From assembly GCA_027028145.1 (NCBI GenBank), contig JALVJV010000011.1:124001-188000 (forward strand): a stretch of DNA of 64,000 bases, in the 5' to 3' direction. Both the position numbers and the translations under genes were made by a program. Source of the DNA: Archaeoglobaceae archaeon. Lineage in GTDB: Archaea > Halobacteriota > Archaeoglobi > Archaeoglobales > Archaeoglobaceae. This document shows positions 1-9,175 of the stretch, in pieces (positions within the stretch are counted from its first letter, which is position 1; each line of letters begins with the position of its first letter). The notes beneath the pieces were generated by a model. That model had not been told where the DNA came from and did no database searches. It saw only the letters and a program-made list of their open reading frames with translations.

Positions 1-101
1 TAAACGAATCTTCTGTGAACTTTCAAGATGGTGAAGTTAGGCATCGTTATCGTAACATATATGAACATTTAATAATGACGGATGCCATCGGGGGTGGTTG
101 A

Positions 102-1829
102 TTGAAAGAGGTGTTCGAGGAGTTCATAGAGATCTCAAAGCTTGATGATAACGAGAAGGAAGGTAGGCTGAGGGAGTTCTTCGAAAAACTGAACAAAATC
201 AAATTTGGGACTTTCAACTGGGCGGACGAAGTTTTTGAAGGAATACACGTGAAGGAAAACGGAAGTAAGGTCGCGTTAAAGTGGATCGACTTAGAGAATG
301 GCGAGGAGAAGGAATTCACATACGAGAAATTCGCGAGAATTTCCAATGGTATCGTAAGATTTCTTAGGGATTCGGGTGTTGAGAAGGGTGAATTCTTCCA
401 CTTCATGTTGCCTCTAATTCCGGAAGTGTGGTTCTGCCATTACGTGGCCGTTAAGGGCGGATTCATAGGAGTGCCGAACGCAAACGTTCTTAGGGAGCTC
501 GACCTCAAATACAGATTTGAAGTCGCGAAACCGTCCGTAGTTGTGGCTGACGAGGAATCGGCGAAGATAATAGACAACGCTTTGGAGATGGCAAAAGTTG
601 AGCCTAAGGTGAAGATAATAGTCGGAGACAGAAACGGCTGGGAGCCCATAGACTCGATAGAGGCGAAGAATTGCGATGGAGCAAAGACCAAGTCGGAGGA
701 TCCGATATTCTGCTTCTTCACCTCCGGAACGACGGGGTTGCCAAAAGGAGTGCTACACACCGCAACTTCTTATCCGGTCGGGCATCTTTCAACCGCGAGC
801 TTGATCAACGTAAAACCCGAAGATATTCACAACAACCTTAGCGCCGCAGGATGGGCGAAATTTGCTTGGAGCTCTTTCTTCGCTCCTTTCATAGTCGGAG
901 CTACGGTGTTAGGAATCCACTTCGGAAGGTTCGATCCGAAGAGGTATCTCGAAGCAGTTGATGGTTACGGCGTTAATACCTTCTGCGCCCCACCGACGGC
1001 TTGGCGAATGTTCATGCTCGTGGATGTAAAGGATCTAAAATTCGATAATCTCAGAGAGGCGGTGAGTGCCGGTGAACCGCTGAATCCGGAAATAATAACG
1101 AAGTGGAAGGAGTGGACGGGTGTGGTTATAAGGGACTTCTACGGGCAAACCGAAAGCACCGCAATGATCGGAAATCCGCCGTGGTTGAAAGAGAAAATAA
1201 AGCTGGGGTCGTTCGGAATGCCGACGTTCATGTATGACATCGTTCTGCTCGACGATAACATGAACGAAATTAAGGAGCCCAAAGTCGTTGGACACATAGC
1301 CGTCAGGTTGAGCAGATGGAGACCGATAGGCCTGTTTAAGGGATACTTCGGAAACGCGAGAGAAGACGCCTTCATTGACGATTACTACTTGACGGGAGAC
1401 AAGGCATACTTCGATGAGGACGGATACTGGTGGTTCGTGGCGAGGGCCGATGACGTCATAAAAACTTCAGACTACAGGGTTGGGCCGTTTGAAGTTGAAA
1501 GCGTTCTACTCGAACATCCGGCGGTTGCCGAGGTTGCTGTCGTAGGTAGCCCGGATCCGATAAGGTGGCAGGTGGTAAAGGCGTTCGTAGTTCTAAAGCC
1601 CGAATACAAACCGTCCAGAGAGCTCGCATTGGATATCTTCAGACACTGTAAATCCGTCTTAGCAAAGTTTAAGATTCCGAGAATAATCGAGTTCGTGGAT
1701 TCCCTTCCGAAGACGATTAGCGGAAAGATAAAGAGAAAGGAGCTTAGAATGATGGAAGAAGAAAGGAAGAAGAGAGGAGAGATTGGGGAGCACGAATACT
1801 TCTACAAGGACTTTCCGGAGTTGAGGTGA
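102..1829 (+). CDS. Acyl-CoA synthetase (AMP-forming), medium-chain/aryl type
   Basis: A 575-residue ANL-superfamily adenylate-forming ligase that activates a carboxylic acid to its acyl-AMP and then its CoA thioester, in the cytoplasm. The phosphate-binding loop TSGTTGLPKG lies at 207-216, the YGQTE motif near 345, and the catalytic lysine of SGKIKR near 542. Length and overall pattern fit the medium-chain acyl-CoA or benzoate-CoA ligase branch; the substrate cannot be read from sequence. The start is TTG after a GGTGG ribosome site; ATTTAATA at about 64-71 is a possible TATA. The stop overlaps the ribosome site of the next ligase, so the two form an operon and probably feed beta-oxidation or aromatic-acid degradation. 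Confidence 0.9.
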   Translation: MKEVFEEFIEISKLDDNEKEGRLREFFEKLNKIKFGTFNWADEVFEGIHVKENGSKVALKWIDLENGEEKEFTYEKFARISNGIVRFLRDSGVEKGEFFHFMLPLIPEVWFCHYVAVKGGFIGVPNANVLRELDLKYRFEVAKPSVVVADEESAKIIDNALEMAKVEPKVKIIVGDRNGWEPIDSIEAKNCDGAKTKSEDPIFCFFTSGTTGLPKGVLHTATSYPVGHLSTASLINVKPEDIHNNLSAAGWAKFAWSSFFAPFIVGATVLGIHFGRFDPKRYLEAVDGYGVNTFCAPPTAWRMFMLVDVKDLKFDNLREAVSAGEPLNPEIITKWKEWTGVVIRDFYGQTESTAMIGNPPWLKEKIKLGSFGMPTFMYDIVLLDDNMNEIKEPKVVGHIAVRLSRWRPIGLFKGYFGNAREDAFIDDYYLTGDKAYFDEDGYWWFVARADDVIKTSDYRVGPFEVESVLLEHPAVAEVAVVGSPDPIRWQVVKAFVVLKPEYKPSRELALDIFRHCKSVLAKFKIPRIIEFVDSLPKTISGKIKRKELRMMEEERKKRGEIGEHEYFYKDFPELR

Positions 1830-1834
1830 TGGTT

Positions 1835-3469
1835 ATGCCGTATAGGAAGTTCGAGACGTTTTGGGATTTGTTAAATAGAATATCCTCGGAACACCCCGAC
1901 AATCCGGCGATACTCTTCGACGGCAGGGAGATAAGCTATAAGGAGCTTTTCGATATGGCTAACAGATTGGCATACGCCCTTTTCAAGCTTGGAATAAGAA
2001 AGGGTGACAAGGTAAGTCTGTGGATGCAGAACACGCCGGAGTGGGTTGTAACTTGGTGGGCAGTTCCGATGATCGGTGCGGTAATAGTTCCCGTCGACCA
2101 CTGGTATAAGGAGATAGAAGCCAAGCACATAATAGGGCACTCCGATTCGAGAATCGTTATAACTTACCGCTCGTTCGGAAAGTGGGATTTCATATCAATA
2201 CTCAAGAAGATCAGAAGCGAACTGCCGAAGCTCGAAACGGTAATATCAGTGGGAGACTCGGAAAGGATAGACGGATTGGAGTTCGAAGAAATTCTTGAGA
2301 TGGGCAAAGGTTGGAGGAATGATAAGGAGTATATGGAATACGTAAGGAGCGTTAATCCGGATGACGTCTGCTTAATACTTTATACTTCCGGAACTACTGG
2401 AGTTCCGAAGGGCGTTATGCTGTCTCAGTATCAGATAATAAAGAACGCATACGACCAAGGCGAAAACATGAGGGTTACGAGCGAAGATAAGTTGGTGGTT
2501 CCCGTTCCCTTCAGCCACTGCTTCGGATGCGTTATGTCGATAACTCTGATGGCATGTTTCGGAGGTGCCATAGCACCGCTTCTCGTGTTTAATGAGAAGG
2601 ACGCCCTCGAAACGATAGAGAGATACGGTTGCACGATGATACACGGAACGCCGACGATGTTCAACAGGGAGATCAAGCTATACAGGAAGAGCAACTACGA
2701 TACTTCAACCCTCAGAACGGGAATAATGGCTGGAGCACCGTGTCCAGAGGATCTGATGAGGGCTGTGATGGAGGAGATGGGCGCAAACCTATGTATCACC
2801 TATGGATTAACGGAAGCTTCGCCGGGAATTACGATGACGAGTCTTGAAGACAGCATAGAGGACAGGGTTAAAACGGTGGGTAAACCCCTGCCGGATATAG
2901 AGGTGAAGATAGTCGACGACAACGGAAGGGAACTACCGCCCGGGAAGGTTGGGGAGATAATATGCAGGGGATACAACGTGATGAAGGGTTACTATAAAGC
3001 TCCGGAACTCACAGCAAAAACGATAAGGAACGGGTGGCTATACACCGGAGATCTCGGAGTTATGGACGAAAGGGGATACATAACGTTCAAGGGTAGAAAG
3101 AAGGAGCTCGTGATCGTCGGAGGATACAACGTTTATCCGATAGAAATAGAAAGCTACATCAGACAGTTCGACAAGGTTCACGAGGTTGCTGTCGTCGGAG
3201 TTCCGGATGAAGACCTCGGAGAAGTGGTGGCATGTGCCGTAATACCGAAGGACGGCGTTGAACTGGATCCGCAGGAGATAGTCGACTTCTGCTACGGTAA
3301 AATAGCGAGTGCCAAGGTTCCGAGATACGTTTACGTTACGGATTCCCTTCCCGTCAGCGGAAGGGGTAAGGTGCAGAAGTATAAGCTCGTTGAGATACTG
3401 AAGGATCTGATAAGGAGGGGCGAACTTAAGAAGATAACTCCGACGGCTGTAAAGAAGCAATTGGCTTAG
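1835..3469 (+). CDS. Long-chain fatty acid-CoA ligase-like (AMP-forming)
   Basis: A second ANL ligase of 544 residues. It carries YTSGTTGVPKG, ITYGLTEASPG, the YTGDLG hinge region and the C-terminal PVSGRGKVQK lysine motif, so it should be active. It belongs to the fatty acid/AMP-binding group (COG0318 type) and is not a close copy of its upstream neighbour, so the two probably have different substrates. ATG 1835 is chosen because GAGGTGAT at 1823-1830 lies four bases before it; GTG 1826 and ATG 1829 are in frame but sit inside that site. It is translationally coupled to the first ligase. Confidence 0.9.
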   Translation: MPYRKFETFWDLLNRISSEHPDNPAILFDGREISYKELFDMANRLAYALFKLGIRKGDKVSLWMQNTPEWVVTWWAVPMIGAVIVPVDHWYKEIEAKHIIGHSDSRIVITYRSFGKWDFISILKKIRSELPKLETVISVGDSERIDGLEFEEILEMGKGWRNDKEYMEYVRSVNPDDVCLILYTSGTTGVPKGVMLSQYQIIKNAYDQGENMRVTSEDKLVVPVPFSHCFGCVMSITLMACFGGAIAPLLVFNEKDALETIERYGCTMIHGTPTMFNREIKLYRKSNYDTSTLRTGIMAGAPCPEDLMRAVMEEMGANLCITYGLTEASPGITMTSLEDSIEDRVKTVGKPLPDIEVKIVDDNGRELPPGKVGEIICRGYNVMKGYYKAPELTAKTIRNGWLYTGDLGVMDERGYITFKGRKKELVIVGGYNVYPIEIESYIRQFDKVHEVAVVGVPDEDLGEVVACAVIPKDGVELDPQEIVDFCYGKIASAKVPRYVYVTDSLPVSGRGKVQKYKLVEILKDLIRRGELKKITPTAVKKQLA

Positions 3470-3470
3470 A

Positions 3471-3477
3471 TTTTTTT
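3471..3477 (+). terminator. T-run terminator between convergent genes
   Basis: Seven consecutive T residues begin two bases after the ligase stop codon, which matches the U-tract terminators of archaeal RNA polymerase. The run overlaps the stop codon of the convergent radical SAM gene. Confidence 0.5.
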
Positions 3478-4474
3478 AATCCCAAACCCCGTATATTTCA
3501 TATCCGCAACTCGGGCATCTTCCATCCCTAATTTTATTTTCGATAACTCTGTAGGAGTATCTCTTTATCAGCAACTCACCGCATTCGGGACAGAAGGTGT
3601 TCTCATATCTGTGCCCGGGAACGTTTCCGATGTAAACGAACTCAGCTCCTTCCCTCTTAGCCATCTCTATGGCCTTCTCAAGCTTGGAAATCGGTGTCGG
3701 AGGGTTCTTGAATAGATACGCCGGAAAGTATCTCGTAAAGTGAAGCGGAACCCTGCTTCCGACATGCCTGAGATGGTTCTGAATTACCTCGGCGATGACA
3801 TCCTCGCTGTCGTTAACATCGGTTACGATCAGATTTACCATCTCGACATGGATTCCTAACTCGACAGCCTTCTTAGCTATCTTCCAGACGAATTTAGCCT
3901 TTCCGCCGCAGTATCGCTCGTAAACGTCGTCATTTCCTTTAATGTCGATGTTCATCGCATCCAGTCCGGCATCTCTCAGCATCTTTAAAGCCATCAAACT
4001 CATGAAGCCGTTCGAAACCATGGTGTTCACAAGTCCTTTCGACTTTGCGAGCTTGAAGGCATCTAAGAGGTATTCGAACAGCAATGTCGGCTCGTTGAAG
4101 CTTGCGCAAAGCCCTACGTCTCCGAAAAGCATAGCTTTTTCAACCAACTCCTCCGGGCTGACGTAGCTGAAGACCTTGGGTGGTTCAACCTTCGATATGT
4201 GCCAGTTCTGACACCACGGACAGTCCAAGTTGCATGAGTATGTGGAGAAGGTAAGCGTTGTTTTACCCGGTTTAAAATGGAAGAACGGCTTTATCTCCAT
4301 CGGTCTGCTCTCAACAGCGCTTAGATTCCCGTAAGTTAAAGTGTAAAGCTTTCCGTTCCGATTTACTCTCGTTCTGCAGAAACCCATTTCTCCTTCCTCG
4401 ATTTTGCAAAACCTCCAGCACAGCTGGCAGATTATGCCATCTTTAATCTTCCTGTATAGCTTCGCCTCCCTCAT
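3476..4474 (-). CDS. amrS: AmmeMemoRadiSam-type radical SAM enzyme
   Basis: A 332-residue radical SAM protein of the pyruvate formate-lyase activating-enzyme-like family that forms part of the AMMECR1-Memo-radical SAM trio. The cluster motif CNLDCPWCQNWH (CxxxCxxC) is near residues 81-92. An N-terminal cysteine pair (CQLCWRFC) and C-terminal zinc-ribbon pairs (CPECG, CPSCG) flank the barrel. AMMECR1 and Memo genes are not in this window. The reaction of this family is unsettled, so the name describes family, not function. It follows the small exporter gene by three bases and is probably co-transcribed with it and panE. Confidence 0.85.
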   Translation of the reverse strand: MREAKLYRKIKDGIICQLCWRFCKIEEGEMGFCRTRVNRNGKLYTLTYGNLSAVESRPMEIKPFFHFKPGKTTLTFSTYSCNLDCPWCQNWHISKVEPPKVFSYVSPEELVEKAMLFGDVGLCASFNEPTLLFEYLLDAFKLAKSKGLVNTMVSNGFMSLMALKMLRDAGLDAMNIDIKGNDDVYERYCGGKAKFVWKIAKKAVELGIHVEMVNLIVTDVNDSEDVIAEVIQNHLRHVGSRVPLHFTRYFPAYLFKNPPTPISKLEKAIEMAKREGAEFVYIGNVPGHRYENTFCPECGELLIKRYSYRVIENKIRDGRCPSCGYEIYGVWD

Positions 4475-4477
4475 GTT

Positions 4478-4942
4478 TTAACCTATACTCATAAATTTAA
4501 AAAGACCTAAACTTGCGGAAAGGACTAGGATTCCGGCCAATAAAACGCCCATGGCTATGAAAATGAACGATTTAGCCTTGTTCAGGCGGAGGAGAAAGGC
4601 TAAAAGCGTTCCCGACCAAGCTCCGGTCATCGGCAGTGGAATCGCTACGAACATCAACAAGCCGAGATAGCCATATCTTTCGATTACATCCTTCCTCTTC
4701 TCAACCCTCTCAACGATCTTAACGTATAATCTCGCCAACGTCTTTTGGCTTAAAGCGATCTTTTCCACCCTTTCGAGAAATAACAGCAGAAACGGGATCG
4801 GTAGAAGATTTCCGATAACTGCGAGCAGAAAAGCCTCTATAGGCGGTAATCCCAGATATATTCCGAGCGGAATCCCTCCCCTTAGCTCCGAGAAAGGCAT
4901 GGCTGAAACCAACAGCACTTCAACCCAGTTCAAGCCTCTCAA
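4478..4942 (-). CDS. Small multidrug-export family membrane protein (COG2426)
   Basis: A 154-residue integral membrane protein with about four hydrophobic segments. The signature near the N-terminus (SELRGGIPLGIYLGLP) and the GYLGLLMFVAIPLPMTGAWSG loop are typical of the COG2426 small multidrug export family. Actual export has little support for this family. The TTG start lies inside the 3' end of panE (23-base overlap); TTG a few codons later is an alternative. Middle gene of a panE-exporter-amrS operon. Confidence 0.75.
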   Translation of the reverse strand: MRGLNWVEVLLVSAMPFSELRGGIPLGIYLGLPPIEAFLLAVIGNLLPIPFLLLFLERVEKIALSQKTLARLYVKIVERVEKRKDVIERYGYLGLLMFVAIPLPMTGAWSGTLLAFLLRLNKAKSFIFIAMGVLLAGILVLSASLGLFKFMSIG

Positions 4943-5804
4943 CTCCCTTAACGAGCCAATACATCAGCCTGTTGAACGGAACATCTATTCCAAGCTCTTC
5001 CGCAGTCCTAACTATCGCTCCGTTTATAAAATCTATCTCAGTTCTCTTACCCCTCTCTATATCCTGAAGCATCGAAGATCTGTTGTTTCTCGTTCTCTCC
5101 GCCACATCCCTTACGATTTCGGCAACGTTCTCAACGTCGAAGCCCAGCATTCGCATCACCTCTTCCCCTTCGCTCGCGATCTTCTTAGCAATATTCCAGA
5201 ATTCCGGAATTTCCACTATCTTTCCGTTTCTAACCCTGCACACTGCGGTAATCGGGTTTATCGCGGAATTTACGACAGCTTTAAGCCATATCCTCTTCCT
5301 TATATCGGTCACGGCTTCAGCGTCTATCTTCGAGTTTTTAAGCAACTCTACTACCGTCAAAACGTCCTCGGTAATCTCACCGCTTAGATCGCCTATAAAC
5401 GTTTTCCCTTCGCCGGCGAACTCTATGTGTCCGTATTCGACTAAATTCGAAGCGTAGGTCGTGACACCTCCCAAAACCCTATCCAAATACATCGCTAATA
5501 TCTCCTCATTTCCTATCCCGTTTTGAAGACTGCAAACAATTCCGCAGTTCACATTTGCAAGCTTCTTAGCAGCAGCTTCCGTATCGTATGCTTTTACGGT
5601 TACGAAGGTAACGTCGGCATCCTCGGGCTTATCGCCAACTTTAACATCAACTTCGTCTTCGATAATTCCGGAAATCCTCAAACCGCGCTTTAAAGCTTTG
5701 AACTGCTCCCCTCTCGCCACGAAAATAACATCGTAACCAGCTTTTTGAATGAAATAGCCGAAGAGACACCCCAAAGCTCCGGCACCCATGATCTGCACCC
5801 TCAT
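4920..5804 (-). CDS. panE: 2-dehydropantoate 2-reductase
   Basis: A 294-residue ketopantoate reductase that makes pantoate with NADPH for CoA synthesis. The Rossmann motif GAGALGCLFGY is at residues 7-17, followed by FVTVKAYDT and SLQNGIGNEE. The conserved lysine and asparagine of the helical C-terminal domain are seen in WLKAVVNSAINPITA. ATG 5804 is preferred over the in-frame TTG 5807. First gene of a minus-strand operon. Archaea such as Thermococcus use this enzyme, often NADH-linked, in a pathway with pantoate kinase. Confidence 0.9.
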   Translation of the reverse strand: MRVQIMGAGALGCLFGYFIQKAGYDVIFVARGEQFKALKRGLRISGIIEDEVDVKVGDKPEDADVTFVTVKAYDTEAAAKKLANVNCGIVCSLQNGIGNEEILAMYLDRVLGGVTTYASNLVEYGHIEFAGEGKTFIGDLSGEITEDVLTVVELLKNSKIDAEAVTDIRKRIWLKAVVNSAINPITAVCRVRNGKIVEIPEFWNIAKKIASEGEEVMRMLGFDVENVAEIVRDVAERTRNNRSSMLQDIERGKRTEIDFINGAIVRTAEELGIDVPFNRLMYWLVKGVERLELG

Positions 5805-5865
5805 CAAGTTCGATTATCAACGAACGTAGAAGTAGCTTACGATAAGCTTAAATATCCATACACTT

Positions 5866-5898
5866 TGCCTATCAAACATAAATTTTGATAAATAGGCA
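5866..5898. repeat. Interrupted inverted repeat upstream of NDH-like gene
   Basis: TGCCTAT (5866-5872) and ATAGGCA (5892-5898) are exact inverted arms around a 19-base spacer. The inner ATCAAA/TTTGAT pair (5871-5876, 5884-5889) continues the symmetry out of register. It lies 14 bases upstream of ATG 5912 in the divergent panE/NDH region, where an operator or basal promoter would be expected. Confidence 0.35.
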
Positions 5899-5911
5899 AT
5901 AAGGTGCCGGC

Positions 5912-6964
5912 ATGAACGTAGCGGTGATAGGCGGCGGAATGGCGGGAATGGAATTCGTAAGGCACGCATACAAGTTACCCGTGGAAATCACGTTGATCGA
6001 GCCTAAGCCAGTTATGGTCTGCCAAGCGCTGTTGCCCGAGCTTTTGAGCGGTAAGGTGGATGAGGACTCTTTGTGCGCGGACATAGGGGAATTCTGCAAT
6101 AAGGTGGGAGTGGAATTCGTAAGAGATCGGGCAAAATGTATAGAGAACGGATTAGTAATAACGGAAAAGGGAAAGCAGGTAGAATATGATTTAGTAGTTC
6201 TGGCTGTGGGTGCCGAAACCAACTATTACGGAATAGAAGGTGTCGAAAGAACTTGCAATGTGAACACTCTCGAAGCAACTTTAAAAACCAAGAAAGCCTT
6301 GAATAAGGCTGAAAACGTAATAGTCGTCGGATCCGGAATTACGGGAGTTGAGGTTGCCCTTGAGCTTGCGGAGATGGGTTTCAACGTTTGCTTGGTTGAG
6401 TGCATGGATAGGATACTCCCCACTTTTAGTCCAAAAGTTTCAAATTTTGTATATAATATCATGAAAAAAGAGGGGATCGATGTAAGGACGTCCAGTGCAG
6501 TGTTTAAGGTTGAGAAAGATGGAGTGGTTACGAACAGAGGAAAGATTTTCGGAGATGTCGTTATTTGGTGCGCCGGCTTAAAACCTTCGAATTTCGTCGA
6601 AAATCTTGACGTTCCGAAGGAAAAAGGCTGGATCAAGGTGGACGAATTTCTGAGAGTCGGAAGTGGATTCGCGATAGGAGACTGCGCCTTCGTTAAGATC
6701 GACGGAAAAATAGCGACGAAAACGGCTTTGGAAGCAGAGATGCAGGCTAAACACGTTGCCGAAAATATTAAGAGAATTTTGAAGGGAGAAAGGCTTGCGA
6801 GATACCGAATCAGATCGAGCATCGACAAGCCGATAGCTATGATCATGTTGGCTAAAAACAGGGCTATACTCGTTTACAAAGGCGTAACAGTTTTCAGACC
6901 CATGAAGCTGATATACAAGATCAAGAAAGTTGCAATAGAGCGATTCCTAAGAAGTTTTACCTAA
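5912..6964 (+). CDS. NAD(P)/FAD-dependent oxidoreductase, type II NADH dehydrogenase-like
   Basis: A 350-residue two-dinucleotide-binding-domain flavoprotein. The FAD motif GGGMAGMEF is near residue 8, a second GSGITGVEVALEL is near 142-154 for NAD(P)H, and FAIGDCAF is the third FAD contact. The C-terminus is basic and amphipathic (KLIYKIKKVAIERFLRSF), suiting peripheral membrane attachment, so electron transfer from NADH to a quinone is plausible. Sulfide:quinone reductase-like roles cannot be excluded, although the paired active-site cysteines are not evident. It converges on the tRNA thiolase gene with an 18-base overlap. Confidence 0.8.
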   Translation: MNVAVIGGGMAGMEFVRHAYKLPVEITLIEPKPVMVCQALLPELLSGKVDEDSLCADIGEFCNKVGVEFVRDRAKCIENGLVITEKGKQVEYDLVVLAVGAETNYYGIEGVERTCNVNTLEATLKTKKALNKAENVIVVGSGITGVEVALELAEMGFNVCLVECMDRILPTFSPKVSNFVYNIMKKEGIDVRTSSAVFKVEKDGVVTNRGKIFGDVVIWCAGLKPSNFVENLDVPKEKGWIKVDEFLRVGSGFAIGDCAFVKIDGKIATKTALEAEMQAKHVAENIKRILKGERLARYRIRSSIDKPIAMIMLAKNRAILVYKGVTVFRPMKLIYKIKKVAIERFLRSFT

Positions 6965-7873
6965 CTTACTCCTTAGCTCTTCAAGGAGAACGCACGCTTG
7001 GCACACCTTCTTAGGCGTCGGTTCACCGCATCTCTCGCATTTATTGAGCTCTATCTGAGGAAACATCTGCTTTAGGCAGGGAATTAAGGCTTCGAAGCTT
7101 CGCATTATTGAGAACTTCCTTCCCGGATACTTCTCCTCGAAGTTGTAGATGAAATCCCTGACGACATCCCTAACCGGGAAGTGACTATACGGACATTCGT
7201 TCAGATCCATGGGAAGGCTGTGAAGCAATCCGTAAACTACCACCTCCTTCTCGTAAACCTCTCTGAAGGGTTTTATCCTCATAACGAGTTCCTCCTGAAC
7301 CCTCTGCGGTATGAGCCTTGCCAACCTCGCGATGTCTCCTTGCAGAAAGTTTAGAAGGATCGTCTGAACCTCATCATCCAAGTTGTGTCCCGTTGCAAGC
7401 TTCGTGCAACCCAACTCTCTGGCGGTCTTGTTCAGCAGATATTTCCTAAAAACCCCGCAATAAGTGCACGGCTTCTTCTCTCCAATCTTAACCATCTCAT
7501 CGAGCGTCATTCCGAAGTTATCCTTGAAAGAAACGACGTGATGCTCTATTCCAAGCTCCTTCGTAATTTTTTTCGCAATCTTAACGGTGGGCGGTCGGTA
7601 ACCTTCGATTCCCTCATCTATCGTAATGGCAACGAATTCCAAATCGTTTCTGTGCCCATAGAGTTTGTGAAGGACGTAAGTCAGCGTTACGCTGTCCTTT
7701 CCTCCGCTCAACGCTATTGCGATCTTATCGCCCTTCTCTATCATATTGAACTTCTTTATCGCATACTTCACCCTTCTCTCGAAGTGCTCTACGAAGTGTC
7801 TTTTACAGAGATGCCTGTTCGCGAATCTTTGGTGGATTACCGCTCTCCTTCCGCAGAGGTCGCACTTCAGCAC
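6947..7873 (-). CDS. tRNA 2-thiolation ATPase (TtuA/Ncs6 family)
   Basis: A 308-residue TIGR00269-type protein that adenylates and thiolates a tRNA uridine or ribothymidine. Domains in order: N-terminal zinc finger (CDLC...CKRHF), PP-loop SGGKDS near residue 55, catalytic and cluster cysteines in CTYCGVFRKYLL with the GHNLDDEVQT motif, and a C-terminal zinc finger (CERCGEP...CQAC). Full length. The start is GTG. Whether it thiolates U34 or T54 cannot be decided from sequence alone. Thiolated tRNA stabilises translation at high temperature. Confidence 0.88.
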   Translation of the reverse strand: MLKCDLCGRRAVIHQRFANRHLCKRHFVEHFERRVKYAIKKFNMIEKGDKIAIALSGGKDSVTLTYVLHKLYGHRNDLEFVAITIDEGIEGYRPPTVKIAKKITKELGIEHHVVSFKDNFGMTLDEMVKIGEKKPCTYCGVFRKYLLNKTARELGCTKLATGHNLDDEVQTILLNFLQGDIARLARLIPQRVQEELVMRIKPFREVYEKEVVVYGLLHSLPMDLNECPYSHFPVRDVVRDFIYNFEEKYPGRKFSIMRSFEALIPCLKQMFPQIELNKCERCGEPTPKKVCQACVLLEELRSKLGKTS

Positions 7874-7902
7874 ATCATCCAGTCTTTGGAGGGATATTTA
7901 AG

Positions 7903-8295
7903 TTAATCCATCACAGCCAAGACATCTCCGGCTTCGACCCTATCTCCTTCCTTAACGAGTATCTGCTTTATGACGCCGTCCTTCGGACTCTTAACTTCGT
8001 TCTCCATCTTCATTGCCTCTAAGATCATTATGGTCTCTCCCGCCTTAACGCTGTCACCTTCCTTCACGAGTATCTTAGTTACGACACCCGGCAACATCGC
8101 CTTTACGGCCTCTCCTTCCACAACTTCGGGCTTCTTCTCAGCTTCAACCTTCGGCTTAGCCACGGTTACCTTGTCCTCCCTAATTAGAACGTCCGTAACC
8201 TTATCTCCCAATCTGACCTTGTAGAGAGTTCTCGTAACCCTCCTCACAGCAACCTTATACTCCATCCCGTTGACCACAATCGTGAACTTTCTCAT
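7903..8295 (-). CDS. Biotin carboxyl carrier protein
   Basis: A 130-residue carrier with a C-terminal biotinyl/lipoyl domain. The biotin site is EAMKMENEV, lysine 96, between two KEGD.V.AG hairpins. An N-terminal beta region (1-45) and a Pro/Glu/Lys-rich linker (45-62) match gamma subunits of acyl-CoA carboxylase or decarboxylase and PycB/OadA tails. No carboxylase subunits are next to it, so the partner is encoded elsewhere. It lies 29 bases upstream of the thiolase gene on the same strand. Confidence 0.88.
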   Translation of the reverse strand: MRKFTIVVNGMEYKVAVRRVTRTLYKVRLGDKVTDVLIREDKVTVAKPKVEAEKKPEVVEGEAVKAMLPGVVTKILVKEGDSVKAGETIMILEAMKMENEVKSPKDGVIKQILVKEGDRVEAGDVLAVMD

Positions 8296-8368
8296 CCCCC
8301 TCCAGCACGATCAATCGATAATAAACCTTTTGAAAATCTATAAATATATCCGAGCGGAATCTCTTAAA

Positions 8369-9175
8369 GTGGCAAAATGCGACGTGTGTGGGAAGGAGGA
8401 GTATCTGCCTTATAAGTGCAAATACTGCGGCGGGACGTTTTGTGCCGAGCACAGACTGCCGGAGAAGCACAACTGTCCGGGAATAAAGAAGGACGAATAT
8501 TGGAACGTTCCGGTTAAGGTTAAGAGGAGGGACAGCATTGCAAAGCCCATCGAAGTTCCTGTTAAATCCGTGAGGAAATCAGTTCGTAAGATAGGCGTTT
8601 ACGGCTGGAACAACGTAATCATCGGAATCTGCACCGTTGTTTTCTTCATAAAACTGTTGTTCGGAAGTATAGTCGATTACTACCTCGCCCTAACTCCGGC
8701 TCTGATCCTTAAGATGCCTTGGCAGATCGTCACCGCAATCTTCGACCATGCCGGCTTCTGGCACTACTTCGTTAACATGTTCGTCCTCCTATTCTTCGGT
8801 TCGGAACTTGAGAGAAGGGTCGGAGGGAAAAACTACCTGAAGGTTTTCTTTCTATCCGGAATAGCCGGAAACTTAGCCTACATAGCTTACGCATACTACA
8901 CCAACCCGTTCATTCCGGCTTTGGGAGCTTCAGCGGCTATATTCGGTGTTATGGGAGCTTTAGCCATGGTTGCCCCATACATGAACGTCGTGATATTTCT
9001 CCCCATACCCATTCCGCTCAACATAAGGTGGGCTATACTCCTGTTCGCTCTGTATGACTTGGTTCTCCTTCCTTTCTCGATGCAGACGGGAGTAGCACAC
9101 ATGTCGCATTTAGCCGGATTGATGGTCGGGTTATACTTGGGCAAAATGCTTAGAATTAAGGGGAGATGGTATTGA
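8369..9175 (+). CDS. AN1 zinc-finger/rhomboid intramembrane protease fusion
   Basis: A 268-residue protein with an N-terminal AN1-type zinc finger (CDVC, CKYC, CAEHR, H of EKHNC; residues 3-38) and a rhomboid domain of six or more membrane helices. The serine motif GASAAIFG sits in the predicted helix 4, with HxxxN (HYFVNMF) earlier and the catalytic histidine in HMSHLAG. It should cleave membrane proteins within the bilayer. GTG 8369 is chosen: TATAAATATATCC at 8339-8351 lies about 25 bases before it, giving a leaderless transcript, and the reading frame before it would overlap the divergent biotin carrier. It overlaps the next gene by 10 bases. Confidence 0.82.
   Translation: MAKCDVCGKEEYLPYKCKYCGGTFCAEHRLPEKHNCPGIKKDEYWNVPVKVKRRDSIAKPIEVPVKSVRKSVRKIGVYGWNNVIIGICTVVFFIKLLFGSIVDYYLALTPALILKMPWQIVTAIFDHAGFWHYFVNMFVLLFFGSELERRVGGKNYLKVFFLSGIAGNLAYIAYAYYTNPFIPALGASAAIFGVMGALAMVAPYMNVVIFLPIPIPLNIRWAILLFALYDLVLLPFSMQTGVAHMSHLAGLMVGLYLGKMLRIKGRWY

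Noticed and set aside
1-101. Possible 14-codon reading frame (MVKLGIVIVTYMNI) before the first ligase
   Set aside because: Too short and without ribosome site; the region is better read as the promoter of the ligase operon.
8270-8368. N-terminal extension of the rhomboid gene
   Set aside because: It overlaps the divergent biotin carrier start and includes the TATA box of the gene itself, so it should not be translated.
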